Shown here one piece after another: positions 7,717 to 16,385 of a stretch of 64,000 bases of DNA (its first letter is position 1; each line of letters starts with the position of its first letter). The stretch comes from Bifidobacterium felsineum (lineage in GTDB: Bacteria > Actinomycetota > Actinomycetes > Actinomycetales > Bifidobacteriaceae): positions 434,001-498,000 of the forward strand of contig NZ_PEBJ01000001.1 in the NCBI RefSeq assembly GCF_002802915.1. The letters run 5' to 3'. The translations under genes and the position numbers were made by a program. The notes under the pieces are model-generated. The model saw nothing but the letters and a program-made list of their open reading frames with translations. It did not search any database and was not told the DNA's origin.

Positions 7717-10179
7717 ATGAGCATTACGTTGAGCACTACACTGGCATCGCTGATCACCAATAAGCGACGTGTGTCCGCGCTCAAATCGCTGGGTGTCACC
7801 ACCGTGGGTGAGGCCCTGACTTATTTTCCGTTCCGCGTCACCGACCCGGTCCGTCTGCAAACGCTTCGCCAAGCACAAATCGGCCAGCAGATGGCATTTG
7901 TGGCTACAGTGCGCGACGTGCGCGTGGTACCCGGCCGCATGCTGCGCGTAATCGCCACTGTCGATGATGTGGATTTCGCTCGTATGCACCATATGCCTGA
8001 CAGCACTGCTCAACTCACGTTCTTCGGTGGTCGTAAAAACTATATCGACTGGGTGAGCATGCGGCTCAAATCCAGTCCGATACTGGTGGTTTCCGGCACT
8101 CCTAGTGAATACATGGGGCAGTTGCAGTTCACGCATCCTGATTTTTTGACTGTAGCTCCGCCCGAGTTCGCCGGTATGCCTGCCGCTGCGGCCTCACAGA
8201 CCGGCGCAAAACTTAAGTATGACGCTGATTCTGTCGACGAGGCAGTCTTGCGCGTAACTCGTCCGCGCCCGGTCTACCATGCCAGCTCACGCATATCCTC
8301 CGAGCATATTCATGAAACGATTCTGAATCTCCTGTGGATGATGGGTGCGCGCACCTCAACCTCGCAAAACGCGCAAACCGCTTTGGTGCCGCCGTCCACC
8401 AGCAGTATCGCCGTGCAACCGGGGGAAGGGGCGGCGATCGGCACATTGGCCCAGTCCATCCCTGATATCTTGCCCGAATCGGTCCGAGAGACCAAAAACC
8501 TCATGCACAGGGCGGAGGCGTTCCTCGCCATCCATGATTCCGATTCGCGAGACCGATTCAACGAAGCCATCGCAACCTTGCGCTATGAGGAAGCGTTTAT
8601 CTCCCAGGTCTCGCTGCTGAAGGCCCGGTCCCATGCGCATAAATCCGCGGCTCACCCCTGCTCCCTGGACGATGCGACAGCAAATACTGCCGTGAACAAC
8701 ACGGAAAGCGGCAGCGGTGCGCACAATTTGCGCGACCAGTTCATTAGCGCCCTGCCGTTCACCCTCACCGACGGCCAGCGGCAGGTCATCGATGACATCG
8801 CCTCTGATCTTTCCCGCGACTGGCCGATGCAACGCCTGCTGCAAGGCGAAGTCGGCTCCGGCAAAACCGTGGTGGCGCTCGCCGCCATGCTGCAAGCTGT
8901 AGGTGCCGGCTATCAGGCCGTGCTTGTGGCGCCAACTCAGGTGCTGGCCGAGCAGCACGCCGAAACCATCGGCAATATGGTGGCAAACCTCACGCCGGAA
9001 GTGCCGGTTACGCTGCTGACCGGTGGCATGAAGCTCGCCGCACGCCGCAAGGCGCTCGCGGCCGCCGCCAGCGGTGAACCAGGCATCATCGTGGCTACGC
9101 ATGCGGCCTTCTCCAAAACCTTCCAAGCCCCGCATTTGGCTTTGGTGGTGATTGACGAGCAACACCGATTCGGTGTGGAACAGCGCGAAAGCCTCAACGC
9201 CAAAACCGATGACGGCACCACGCCGCATCTGTTGGTGATGACCGCCACCCCGATTCCGCGCACTGCGGCTATGACCTGGTTCGGCGACCTCGATATCTCA
9301 TGGCTCACCGAGCTGCCCGGTGGGCGCAAACCAATCCGCACAGTCGTGGTGAATGAAGCCGATGCGCCCACGATGGTACGCATGTTCCAGCACATCCGCG
9401 CACGCGTCGATGCGGGGGAGCGGGCGTACATCGTCTGCCCGCGCATCGATGAGGATGATGATTCGGATGCGTCGGCTGGCAGGCGCAAGCGGAGCGAAGC
9501 TGAAATCATCGGTATCGATAACCCGTACGAAACCTACGACGACAATGGAGAAGCCGAAGCCCGGCCACCGCTGCACTCGGTGGAGGAAATCGCCGGACGA
9601 CTGCAAAAACTCCCGCAGTTCGCCGGCATACGGTTCGCCACGCTGACCGGTCGTGACAAGGATGATGTCAAAACCCAAGTCATGGCAGATTTCGCAGCCG
9701 GAAAGACGCCGATTTTGGTCTCCACCACGGTGATCGAAGTCGGTGTGGATGTCAAACAGGCCAGCTGCATCGTGATTTTCGACGCCGACCGCTATGGCCT
9801 CTCCCAGTTGCATCAGTTGCGCGGCCGCGTGGGCCGAGGCGGCACCAACTCATGGGCGTTCCTGATTTCCCGCGCAGAACCCGGCTCTATTGCCGAACAG
9901 CGGCTCGAAGTCATCCATAATTCGCTCGATGGTGCCGAAATCGCTCAAGCCGACTTGGAATTCCGCGGTGCCGGCGATGTGCTGGGCGACGCCCAATCGG
10001 GTGGCAAGTCCAGCCTGAAACTATTGCGCGTGGTCAAGGATGCGGACATGATCGCCGACGCCCGCGCTCGCGCCGAACAAGTGCTGACTGCCGACCCGGA
10101 ACTCACGAACGAAGTGCAGCTGGCTGGTGCGGTACTTGATTTCACGCGTGGCAACGAAACCTTCCTGACCTCCAACTGA
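7717..10179 (+). CDS. recG: ATP-dependent DNA helicase RecG
   Basis: An 820-residue superfamily 2 helicase that regresses stalled forks and migrates Holliday junctions. Visible are the N-terminal wedge/OB region (about 60-150), Walker A GEVGSGKTVVALAA, DEQH box VVIDEQHRFGVEQRE, motif III MTATPIPRTAA, and motif VI QLRGRVGRGG. Two loops are longer than usual: a Ser/Thr/Ala-rich stretch before the helicase core (about 310-340) and an acidic insert in the second helicase domain (about 570-610, EDDDSDASAGRR). The start lies 8 nt after a TAGAAT -10 hexamer with no ribosome site, so the mRNA is probably leaderless. Confidence 0.97.
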   Translation: MSITLSTTLASLITNKRRVSALKSLGVTTVGEALTYFPFRVTDPVRLQTLRQAQIGQQMAFVATVRDVRVVPGRMLRVIATVDDVDFARMHHMPDSTAQLTFFGGRKNYIDWVSMRLKSSPILVVSGTPSEYMGQLQFTHPDFLTVAPPEFAGMPAAAASQTGAKLKYDADSVDEAVLRVTRPRPVYHASSRISSEHIHETILNLLWMMGARTSTSQNAQTALVPPSTSSIAVQPGEGAAIGTLAQSIPDILPESVRETKNLMHRAEAFLAIHDSDSRDRFNEAIATLRYEEAFISQVSLLKARSHAHKSAAHPCSLDDATANTAVNNTESGSGAHNLRDQFISALPFTLTDGQRQVIDDIASDLSRDWPMQRLLQGEVGSGKTVVALAAMLQAVGAGYQAVLVAPTQVLAEQHAETIGNMVANLTPEVPVTLLTGGMKLAARRKALAAAASGEPGIIVATHAAFSKTFQAPHLALVVIDEQHRFGVEQRESLNAKTDDGTTPHLLVMTATPIPRTAAMTWFGDLDISWLTELPGGRKPIRTVVVNEADAPTMVRMFQHIRARVDAGERAYIVCPRIDEDDDSDASAGRRKRSEAEIIGIDNPYETYDDNGEAEARPPLHSVEEIAGRLQKLPQFAGIRFATLTGRDKDDVKTQVMADFAAGKTPILVSTTVIEVGVDVKQASCIVIFDADRYGLSQLHQLRGRVGRGGTNSWAFLISRAEPGSIAEQRLEVIHNSLDGAEIAQADLEFRGAGDVLGDAQSGGKSSLKLLRVVKDADMIADARARAEQVLTADPELTNEVQLAGAVLDFTRGNETFLTSN

Positions 10180-10245
10180 GACCGTAACGCGCCAGTTTAC
10201 GCGAACTCGCTACGGTATGGGCAGTCTACCTAACAAGGAGGGCCC

Positions 10246-10965
10246 ATGGGCGAGACCGTGCGCGATGCGTTGTTCCTGATCGTGCTGTTCGCCGCGAACG
10301 TGATTCAGGCGATCACCGGATTCGCGGGAACCGTACTTGCCATGCCGTTCTCGATGCTGCTGCTTGGTACCGATACCGCCAAAGTGGTACTGAACATCAC
10401 CACATTGCTGGCTTGCCTGTGGCTCGGTGTGCAGCACCGTGCCCATATTCGCTGGAGAATCCTCGGTGAGATGGTAGGGCTCATGGCCATTGGCATGGCT
10501 GCTGGCGTGGCGTTGTATGCCGTGCTGCCGCTTGCCCCATTGCAGAAGGCCTATGGCGTGTTCATCATCGCGATCGCGCTGAAAAACCTGATCTGGCCCT
10601 CGCATGCCGAGCCGCCTCGCTGGTTGCTGATCATCATCGTGCTGGCGGCCGGCGTGATTCATGGCATGTTCATCTCCGGCGGCGCACTCTTGGTGATCTA
10701 TGCGGCGGTTCGACTCAAAGACAAGAATGAATTCCGCGCCACGATGGCCTGTGTGTGGGTGGCGCTGAACTCGGTGCTGACTGTGCAGCAAGGGGTTGCC
10801 GGCGTGATTACACCGCATGCGCTGGTGCTTACTGCCATATCGATTCCGCCATTGATTGTGGCGATTATCATCGGCAATCGCCTGCAACAGCATGTCAGCC
10901 AGCAGGCTTTTTTGAAGCTTACCTATGTGCTGCTGGTGATTTCCGGCGCCTCGATTGTGCTGTGA
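10246..10965 (+). CDS. TauE/SafE-family exporter
   Basis: A 239-residue membrane protein with seven or eight hydrophobic segments and the TauE/SafE signature near the N-terminus (AANVIQAITGFAGTVLAMPF). A second repeat-like segment follows (VIHGMFISGGALLVIYAAVR). The family exports small organosulfonates or sulfite. AAGGAGG stands 7 nt before the ATG. It is 15 nt upstream of a PucR regulator and near the aminotransferase/dehydrogenase pair. I infer export of the sulfonate end product (isethionate if the pathway is taurine), which would let the cell keep only the amino nitrogen. Confidence 0.85.
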   Translation: MGETVRDALFLIVLFAANVIQAITGFAGTVLAMPFSMLLLGTDTAKVVLNITTLLACLWLGVQHRAHIRWRILGEMVGLMAIGMAAGVALYAVLPLAPLQKAYGVFIIAIALKNLIWPSHAEPPRWLLIIIVLAAGVIHGMFISGGALLVIYAAVRLKDKNEFRATMACVWVALNSVLTVQQGVAGVITPHALVLTAISIPPLIVAIIIGNRLQQHVSQQAFLKLTYVLLVISGASIVL

Positions 10966-10980
10966 CAGAAAGAAGATGGT

Positions 10981-12159
10981 ATGACCGTTCGATTGAAGGA
11001 ACTGGTGGAACAGGCCGCCGACAAGGACATGGTGCTGGTGGCCGGCAAAAATGGCCTCGACAAACCGGTGCGCTGGGTGCACATGGTTGAAAACGAGGAG
11101 ATCGCCGGCTTCCTCGAAGGTCAGGAAATCGCTTTCACCACCGGCATCGGCTTGGAAACACAGGAGGATTTATATCCCCTGGTCAAAAGCGCCTACGCTT
11201 CCGGGGCCACGGGCGTGGTGGTGAATATCGGCCCGTTCATCCATCAGATCAGTCCGGAAACTATTCGTTTCTGTGATGAGCACGATTTCCCGCTGTTCAA
11301 AGTGCCGTGGAGCGTGCATATGGCGCAGATCATGCACAGTTTCAGTCTGGCCATCACGATGAGCGAAAAGCACAGCATGGAGCTGGCCGCGGCGTTGGAA
11401 AATGCGATTTTCCATCCGGATCGCGAGGAAATGTATCTCGAATACCTGGAGCAATCCGGGTTCGGCAAGGATTGGAATTACTGCGTCACTGTGTTCAGCG
11501 CATGTCTGGATGCGGAACACGGTGGCCATGACGCCGAACTGATCGCCAAATACTCGCGTGAAGCTGAATCGTTGATTACGGCAAACCAATGGCGTGTGGC
11601 TGTAGTTCACATCGAAGAGCGCTTGGTGCTGGTGTTTGCACGGTACACAGCCGAGCAAGTGGAGCTGATGGTCCGCGAAATCATCGCCGCGATTCGCAGG
11701 CGCGGCGTGATACTCGAACGCACCTATATCGGCGTCGGCAAAGTCACCAAATCCGCCCGATGCATCGGCAAAAGCTATAATCAGGCGCTCAAACTCGAAC
11801 GATTGCAGCATTTGCGCGGGCGTGTGGGCGAAGTCGCATTGTACGACAATTCCGGCATCGATAAGCTGCTGCTCGCCGTCTCGGACCGTGCGATTTTGGA
11901 AGATTATTATCAAGACAGCATTGGGCCGCTCGTGGAATACGATCGCGTGAACGGTACCGATCTTACCGAGACGCTGCATGCCTATTTCCAGTTCTCCGGA
12001 TCAGTCAAAGAGACCGCGGCCAGCATGTTCGTACATCGCAACACCGTGAGCTACAAGCTCAACAAAATCGAGGACATCCTCGGTGTGAGTCTGTCCGATT
12101 TCCGAACGCGTGAGTTCCTCTCGGTGGGATTGCAGGTGCGTGAGATTCTTGATTGCTAG
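10981..12159 (+). CDS. PucR-family transcriptional regulator
   Basis: A 392-residue regulator. Residues about 1-125 are the PucR N-terminal sensor domain (MTVRLKELVEQAADKDMVLV, AFTTGIGLETQEDLYPL, VGVVVNIG region). A middle GGDEF-like cyclase-fold segment follows. The C-terminal 60 residues are the PucR helix-turn-helix (LTETLHAYFQFSGSVKETAA, then SMFVHRNTVSYKLNKIEDIL). PucR proteins control nitrogen salvage such as purine, allantoin or amino acid catabolism. It sits 15 nt after the TauE-like exporter gene, and the aminotransferase is the next gene, so control of the whole nitrogen-assimilation cluster is the simplest reading. Confidence 0.9.
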   Translation: MTVRLKELVEQAADKDMVLVAGKNGLDKPVRWVHMVENEEIAGFLEGQEIAFTTGIGLETQEDLYPLVKSAYASGATGVVVNIGPFIHQISPETIRFCDEHDFPLFKVPWSVHMAQIMHSFSLAITMSEKHSMELAAALENAIFHPDREEMYLEYLEQSGFGKDWNYCVTVFSACLDAEHGGHDAELIAKYSREAESLITANQWRVAVVHIEERLVLVFARYTAEQVELMVREIIAAIRRRGVILERTYIGVGKVTKSARCIGKSYNQALKLERLQHLRGRVGEVALYDNSGIDKLLLAVSDRAILEDYYQDSIGPLVEYDRVNGTDLTETLHAYFQFSGSVKETAASMFVHRNTVSYKLNKIEDILGVSLSDFRTREFLSVGLQVREILDC

Positions 12160-12505
12160 GAATCGGTCTGTGACCGATAGATTTTTCGCGAGCGTATGCT
12201 CGCGCTTCTCTCCCTCAGCTTCGCTATGCTCAGCAGCTCCCTCATCAGAGGGAGCCGAGTAGTGTGATTGTGCTGGAGCACAATCAACTTTAGGTTCTGC
12301 GATATAGAACATCAACTCGTCCGCTCGTAGACTGCAAAGCAATCACGGAATCCACAAGGATTTCATGCAGTTGCCGAACGGATGGCTTCACGGGAATGCA
12401 ATCCGATGCATGCGGAACAAATGTTTCGATTGTGTATCGTGCACATTTCTGTCTCACATGGTCTCGTCCATTCGGCTTATCAAAGCCCCACGAAAGGACG
12501 AGACG
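12160..12505. repeat. Intergenic region with dispersed hairpin repeats upstream of the aminotransferase
   Basis: The first part is a string of short hairpins: CGGTC/GACCG (12165-12177), GCGAGCGTATGCTCGC (12187-12202), CTCCCTC/GAGGGAG (12236-12254), GATTGTGCTGGAGCACAATC (12266-12285) and GTTCTGCGATATAGAAC (12294-12310). CTCCCTC...GAGGGAG and the GCGAGC hairpin recur elsewhere in the window (13.9, 16.3, 27.6 and 63.4 kb). The rest, 12311-12505, should hold the aminotransferase promoter. CGATTGTGTATCG at 12426-12438 is a small imperfect palindrome. CGAAAGGACGAG is the ribosome site. Confidence 0.65.
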
Positions 12506-13867
12506 ATGAGCGAATCACTGGCGACCAAGGAACTGACCGGCGAAGAAGTTGCTGAACTGCACCGCGAGTATGTGATGCAGTCCTGGCACAAGCAGGGCGA
12601 ACCGGTGATGCCGGTCAAGTCCGCCAAGGGTATCTACGTCTACGATTATGACGGCAACAAGTACGCCGATATGTCGTCGCTCTTGGTGTGTTCCAACCTC
12701 GGCCACGAACTGCCGGAGATTGTGGACGCCATCAAGGATCAGGCCAGCAAGATGTGTTTCATGGCACCGGCGTACGCTTCCGAGCCGAAGTCCAAGCTTG
12801 CCAAGATGATTGTCGACCTTGCCGGCAATGAATTCTACCAGCGCGTGTTCTTCACCAATGGCGGTGCCGACTCCAACGAAAACGCCATCAAGATGGCCCG
12901 CATGGTCACCGGCCGCCAGAAGATCTTCAGCTGCTACCGTTCCTACCACGGCTCCACTTTGGGCGCGTCCTTCGCATCCGGCGACTGGCGTCGTTTCGCC
13001 ACTGAAGCCGGTGGCGCAGCCCCGAGCTTCGTGCACTTCATGAACCCGAACATGTATGAGGATGGCTTCAACCGTGGCGAGGATGACGAAAAGGTCACCG
13101 CCCTGTACCTGAAGCGCCTCGAAGATCAGCTCATCTACGAGAACCCGGATGATGTGGCCGCCATCCTGATGGAATCCATCGTCGGCGCAAACGGCGTGAT
13201 CCTGCCACCAAAGGGCTACATGGAAGGCGTGCGCGCACTGTGCGATAAGTACGGCATCCTGATGATCTGCGACGAGGTCATGGCCGGCTGGTGCCGCACC
13301 GGCAAGATGTTCGCCTGGCAGAACTTCGACATCAAGCCCGATATCTTCACCTTCGCCAAGGGCGTCACCTGCGGCTATGTGCCGCTGGGCGGCGTGGTGG
13401 TCTCCAAGCAGATCTCCGACTACTTCACCGATCACGTGCTGCAGTGCGGCCTGACCTACTCCGGCCACACGCTGGCCTGCGCCGCCGGCGTCGCCGCCGT
13501 GAACTACTACGTTGAGCACGACATCGCCGGCCACGTCAAGGAGATGGAAGGCATCCTGAAACCGTTCCTCGAGGAGATGGAAGCCAAGCACAAGTGCGTG
13601 GGCGAATCCCGCTGCATCGGCCTGTTCTCCGCCATGACCATCGTCAAGAACAAGGAGACCCGCGAGCTGATGAGCCCATATCACACCGCCAACCCGGTGA
13701 TGGGCAAGATCATGGGCGCCCTGAAAGACAAGGGCTTCCTGACCTTCGGCCGTGAAACCAACGTGAACATCTGCCCGCCGCTGACCATTACCGCTGAGGA
13801 ACTCAAGGCCGAACTGCCCAAGGTCGACGAGGTTCTGACCTGGGTCGACGAGAACTTCTGCGACTAA
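12506..13867 (+). CDS. toa: Class III aminotransferase, probable taurine:2-oxoglutarate aminotransferase
   Basis: A 453-residue fold-type I PLP enzyme starting at the ATG after CGAAAGGACGAGACG. GADSNENAIKMARMVTGRQK, the Tyr-His in CYRSYHGSTLGA, DEVMAGWCRTGK, and the PLP lysine K285 in FAKGVTCGYVPLGG all fit omega-amino acid aminotransferases. From family knowledge, the taurine:pyruvate (Tpa) and the bifidobacterial taurine:2-oxoglutarate (Toa) enzymes belong to this group. The product would be sulfoacetaldehyde plus glutamate. The assignment rests on neighbours: an iron-type alcohol dehydrogenase, a TauABC-like transporter and a TauE-family exporter. Beta-alanine or GABA remains a possible alternative substrate. 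Confidence 0.75.
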   Translation: MSESLATKELTGEEVAELHREYVMQSWHKQGEPVMPVKSAKGIYVYDYDGNKYADMSSLLVCSNLGHELPEIVDAIKDQASKMCFMAPAYASEPKSKLAKMIVDLAGNEFYQRVFFTNGGADSNENAIKMARMVTGRQKIFSCYRSYHGSTLGASFASGDWRRFATEAGGAAPSFVHFMNPNMYEDGFNRGEDDEKVTALYLKRLEDQLIYENPDDVAAILMESIVGANGVILPPKGYMEGVRALCDKYGILMICDEVMAGWCRTGKMFAWQNFDIKPDIFTFAKGVTCGYVPLGGVVVSKQISDYFTDHVLQCGLTYSGHTLACAAGVAAVNYYVEHDIAGHVKEMEGILKPFLEEMEAKHKCVGESRCIGLFSAMTIVKNKETRELMSPYHTANPVMGKIMGALKDKGFLTFGRETNVNICPPLTITAEELKAELPKVDEVLTWVDENFCD

Positions 13868-13877
13868 TTACCAATTG

Positions 13878-13997
13878 GCCCCCTCTGACGAGGGGGCTCC
13901 CGGCAAAGCCGGGTGGGGGAGAGACCGATGCGATATATCGCAATGTGAACAACTACCCCTCAGTCATGCTACGCATGACAGCTCTCCTGACGGGGGA
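13878..13997. repeat. Dispersed hairpin repeat between aminotransferase and dehydrogenase genes
   Basis: CCCCCTCTGACGAGGGGG (13879-13896) is followed by CCCGGCAAAGCCGGG (13899-13913) and GTGGGGGAGAGACC. The small hairpin GCGATATATCGC and a second half CCCCTCAGTCATGCTACGCATGACAGCTC with CTGACGGGGG come next. The words match the repeats at 12.2, 16.3, 27.6 and 63.4 kb. The region has no ORF of note and ends at the ribosome site (AAAAAGGAAACACC) of the dehydrogenase. Confidence 0.7.
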
Positions 13998-14027
13998 AGC
14001 CAATCCACGTTAGAAAAAGGAAACACC

Positions 14028-15158
14028 ATGCTTTGGGATTATCAACAGCCGGTGGCTATTCGCTTCGGCAATGGCCGTGTCCGTGAAATCAAGGATGTGG
14101 CTGCGGAAATGGGTCTGATTGAAGGTGGCCTGCTCGTCTCTGAGCACCTCTTCGCCAAGAACGGCACCGCCGAGCGCATCGTCAAGGACTCCGACGGCGC
14201 AATCAGCGAAATCTTCTCCGATTTCTCGCCGAACCCGGACGTTACCGAAGTGGATAAGGCCGCGGCCCTGATTCGCGAAAAGCACCTGAAGTTCGTCGTA
14301 GCCATGGGCGGCGGCAGTGCGATGGACCTCGCCAAGTCGGCGGCCAGCATCGCCCTGACCAACGATTCCATCGCCGAATACCACGGCACAGGCAAGGCCA
14401 TGCCGCAGGAGCATCTACCCATCATCGCAGTGCCCACCACCGCCGGCACCGGCTCCGAAGTCACCTGCGTATCCGTGCTCACCAACCGCGCACTTGGCAA
14501 AAAGGCGCCGATCGTCTCCGACGGGTTCTTCCCATCCGTGGCCATCATCGACCCGGAACTCACCTATTCGGTGCCGCCGCACGTCACCGCGTCGACCGGT
14601 ATGGACGTGCTGAGCCAGGCGATCGAAGGCTACTGGAGCAAAGGCCATCAGCCGATCTGCGACGCCTGCGCCATCCACGCGGCGCCGCTGGTCTTCAAAT
14701 ACCTACCGATTGCCGTTGCCGAACCGAACAACGCCGAAGCCCGCCAGAAGATGTGTGAGGCGTCGGTGATTGCAGGCCTCGCGTTCACCCTGCCGAAGAC
14801 CACGTCTTCGCACGCCTGCTCCTTCCCACTGACCAATATTCACGGCATTCCACACGGCGAGGCCTGCGGCCTGACGCTTGACTGGTTCGCCCGCATCAAC
14901 AAAGATGCCCAGCACGGCCGTGTGCAGGAGTTCGCCCGTGCCATCGGATTCGAGGACGTCGATGCGATGGCCGACGCCATCCATGAGCTCAAGGTCAAGG
15001 TGGGCTTGCGTACCGGGTTGAAGGATCTCAACCTGAGCGCCGAGCAGATCGCCGATCTGGTGCGTATCAGCCGCCATCCGAACCTGTACAACAATCCAGT
15101 CGAGATCACCGACGAGATGCTTCAGGACATGTACGAGCACCTTGCCGCCACCGACTGA
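14028..15158 (+). CDS. sarD: Iron-type (group III) alcohol dehydrogenase, probable sulfoacetaldehyde reductase
   Basis: A 376-residue protein from the ATG after AAAAAGGAAACACC; an in-frame extension to 13875 runs through a repeat and is rejected. The NAD(P)-binding GGGSAMDLAKSAA (about 97-109), PTTAGTGSEVT (about 137-147) and the metal-binding C-terminal half with SSHACSFPLTNIHGIPHGEA are typical of iron-dependent dehydrogenases. Next to a taurine-type aminotransferase it would reduce sulfoacetaldehyde to isethionate, regenerating NAD+ and detoxifying the aldehyde. The symbol is given by context; the family also contains reductases for malonic semialdehyde, succinic semialdehyde and lactaldehyde. 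Confidence 0.72.
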   Translation: MLWDYQQPVAIRFGNGRVREIKDVAAEMGLIEGGLLVSEHLFAKNGTAERIVKDSDGAISEIFSDFSPNPDVTEVDKAAALIREKHLKFVVAMGGGSAMDLAKSAASIALTNDSIAEYHGTGKAMPQEHLPIIAVPTTAGTGSEVTCVSVLTNRALGKKAPIVSDGFFPSVAIIDPELTYSVPPHVTASTGMDVLSQAIEGYWSKGHQPICDACAIHAAPLVFKYLPIAVAEPNNAEARQKMCEASVIAGLAFTLPKTTSSHACSFPLTNIHGIPHGEACGLTLDWFARINKDAQHGRVQEFARAIGFEDVDAMADAIHELKVKVGLRTGLKDLNLSAEQIADLVRISRHPNLYNNPVEITDEMLQDMYEHLAATD

Positions 15159-15169
15159 TTGCAACCTTG

Positions 15170-15199
15170 TGGGGCTTCCGAAGATATGCGGAAGCCCCA
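15170..15199 (+). terminator. Terminator-like hairpin after the dehydrogenase gene
   Basis: TGGGGCTTCCG pairs perfectly with CGGAAGCCCCA across an 8-nt loop, 11 nt after the stop codon. There is no clear T-run, so it may stop or only process the transcript before the transporter genes. Confidence 0.6.
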
Positions 15200-15325
15200 T
15201 ATCTGAAACACCGAAAATCGTGTAACCAGCCTGAAACGCGAAGGCAGCAATCCGTAAAAACTACGTAATCAATGCGGCGACTGTTTCCCGTACAACCAAG
15301 GCAGATGCGATGGAGAGGAACGATT

Positions 15326-16261
15326 ATGAGCGATGCGACAACACCGGCTCCCAATACGCCGAATACGTCAGATACTCCGGTAGTGGCCGGCACTGCAGTG
15401 ACCGGTACGTCGATTGTGGCAAATGAAGCTATGGCCAAGCGCAAGCCGATGCCGGCTTGGATGAAGTCGAAGAAAATTCAGCCGGTGATTTCCTTGGTGC
15501 TGTTGATTGCCGTATGGTGGGGTGTCACCTCGGCTGGTTTGATTAATTCGCTGTATCTGCCTGGTCCGAAAGCCGTCTGGGATGCGTTCATCGAAGCCAA
15601 CAGCTGCCGTCCGGCGTCAGCTGGCTCTTCGCGCATCGTTTGTGGTGAACAGCAGTACTTCCTCTGGCAGCATCTGGTGGTTTCCCTGGAACGTATCGGT
15701 ATCGGCATGGCTCTGGGCATTGTGTTCGGCGTGCTGATCGGCTTCATTCTGGCGGAAATCGGCTGGTTGAACCGCATCATCCTGCCGTACATCAACTTTA
15801 TTCGCGCTCTGCCGCCGCTAGGTTACATCGGTTTGCTGATCGTCTGGTTCGGTATTGGCGACACCACAAAGATTTGGCTTCTGTTCCTCGCGGCGTTCCC
15901 GCCGATTGTGCTCGCCACCGTCGATGGCATCAACGGTGTGAACCGCGATCGTGTGAACTCGGCGCTGTCGCTTGGCGCATCCCGCCCGAAGGCATTCCTG
16001 TTCGTGGTCTTCCCGAGCGCTCTGCCTTCCATCATGAACGGCATCCGACTGGCGGTCGGCTTTGCATGGACCACCGTGGTGGCCGCCGAGCTCAACAACG
16101 GTATCCCTGGCATCGGCGCACTCGCCTACCTCTCCGGCACTGAGCTCAATACGCCGCTGACCATCGCCTGCATCTTCGTCATCGGTATTGCGGCACTGCT
16201 GCTTGACTGGCTGATTCTCGGCATCACCCATCTGGTGACCCCGTGGGTTGGCAAGGAATAG
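15326..16261 (+). CDS. ABC transporter permease, nitrate/sulfonate/taurine (TauC) type
   Basis: A 311-residue membrane protein from the ATG after GGAGAGGAACGATT. An N-terminal cytoplasmic stretch of about 50 residues rich in Thr, Pro and Asn precedes six hydrophobic segments. The permease coupling loop NSALSLGASRPKAFLFVVFP (about 208-227) has the usual EAA-like form. An unusual periplasmic loop containing two cysteines (SCRPASAGSSRIVCGE) lies after TM1. The order permease, binding protein, ATPase differs from E. coli tauABC. Context makes taurine import the leading role. Confidence 0.85.
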   Translation: MSDATTPAPNTPNTSDTPVVAGTAVTGTSIVANEAMAKRKPMPAWMKSKKIQPVISLVLLIAVWWGVTSAGLINSLYLPGPKAVWDAFIEANSCRPASAGSSRIVCGEQQYFLWQHLVVSLERIGIGMALGIVFGVLIGFILAEIGWLNRIILPYINFIRALPPLGYIGLLIVWFGIGDTTKIWLLFLAAFPPIVLATVDGINGVNRDRVNSALSLGASRPKAFLFVVFPSALPSIMNGIRLAVGFAWTTVVAAELNNGIPGIGALAYLSGTELNTPLTIACIFVIGIAALLLDWLILGITHLVTPWVGKE

Positions 16262-16284
16262 GTGCAGTTGCGATAACGACACCT

Positions 16285-16336
16285 CTCTCGGCTCCCCCCT
16301 GTCAGGGGAGCTGTCGGCAAAGCCGACTGAGGGGTA
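16285..16336. repeat. Dispersed hairpin repeat between permease and binding-protein genes
   Basis: CTCCCCCCTGTCAGGGGAG, GTCGGCAAAGCCGAC and TGAGGGGTAG give two adjacent hairpins of the same family as at 12.2, 13.9, 27.6 and 63.4 kb. It lies inside what should be one transporter transcript and may set the ratio of permease to binding-protein message. Confidence 0.65.
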
Positions 16337-16385
16337 GTTGGGATGCGCGGCATCAACGTTGTACGTCGTAAGAGAGGAATCGAAC

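Noticed and set aside
13875-14027. N-terminal extension of the iron-type dehydrogenase
   Set aside because: It would translate the dispersed hairpin repeat; the ribosome site and family N-terminus point to 14028.
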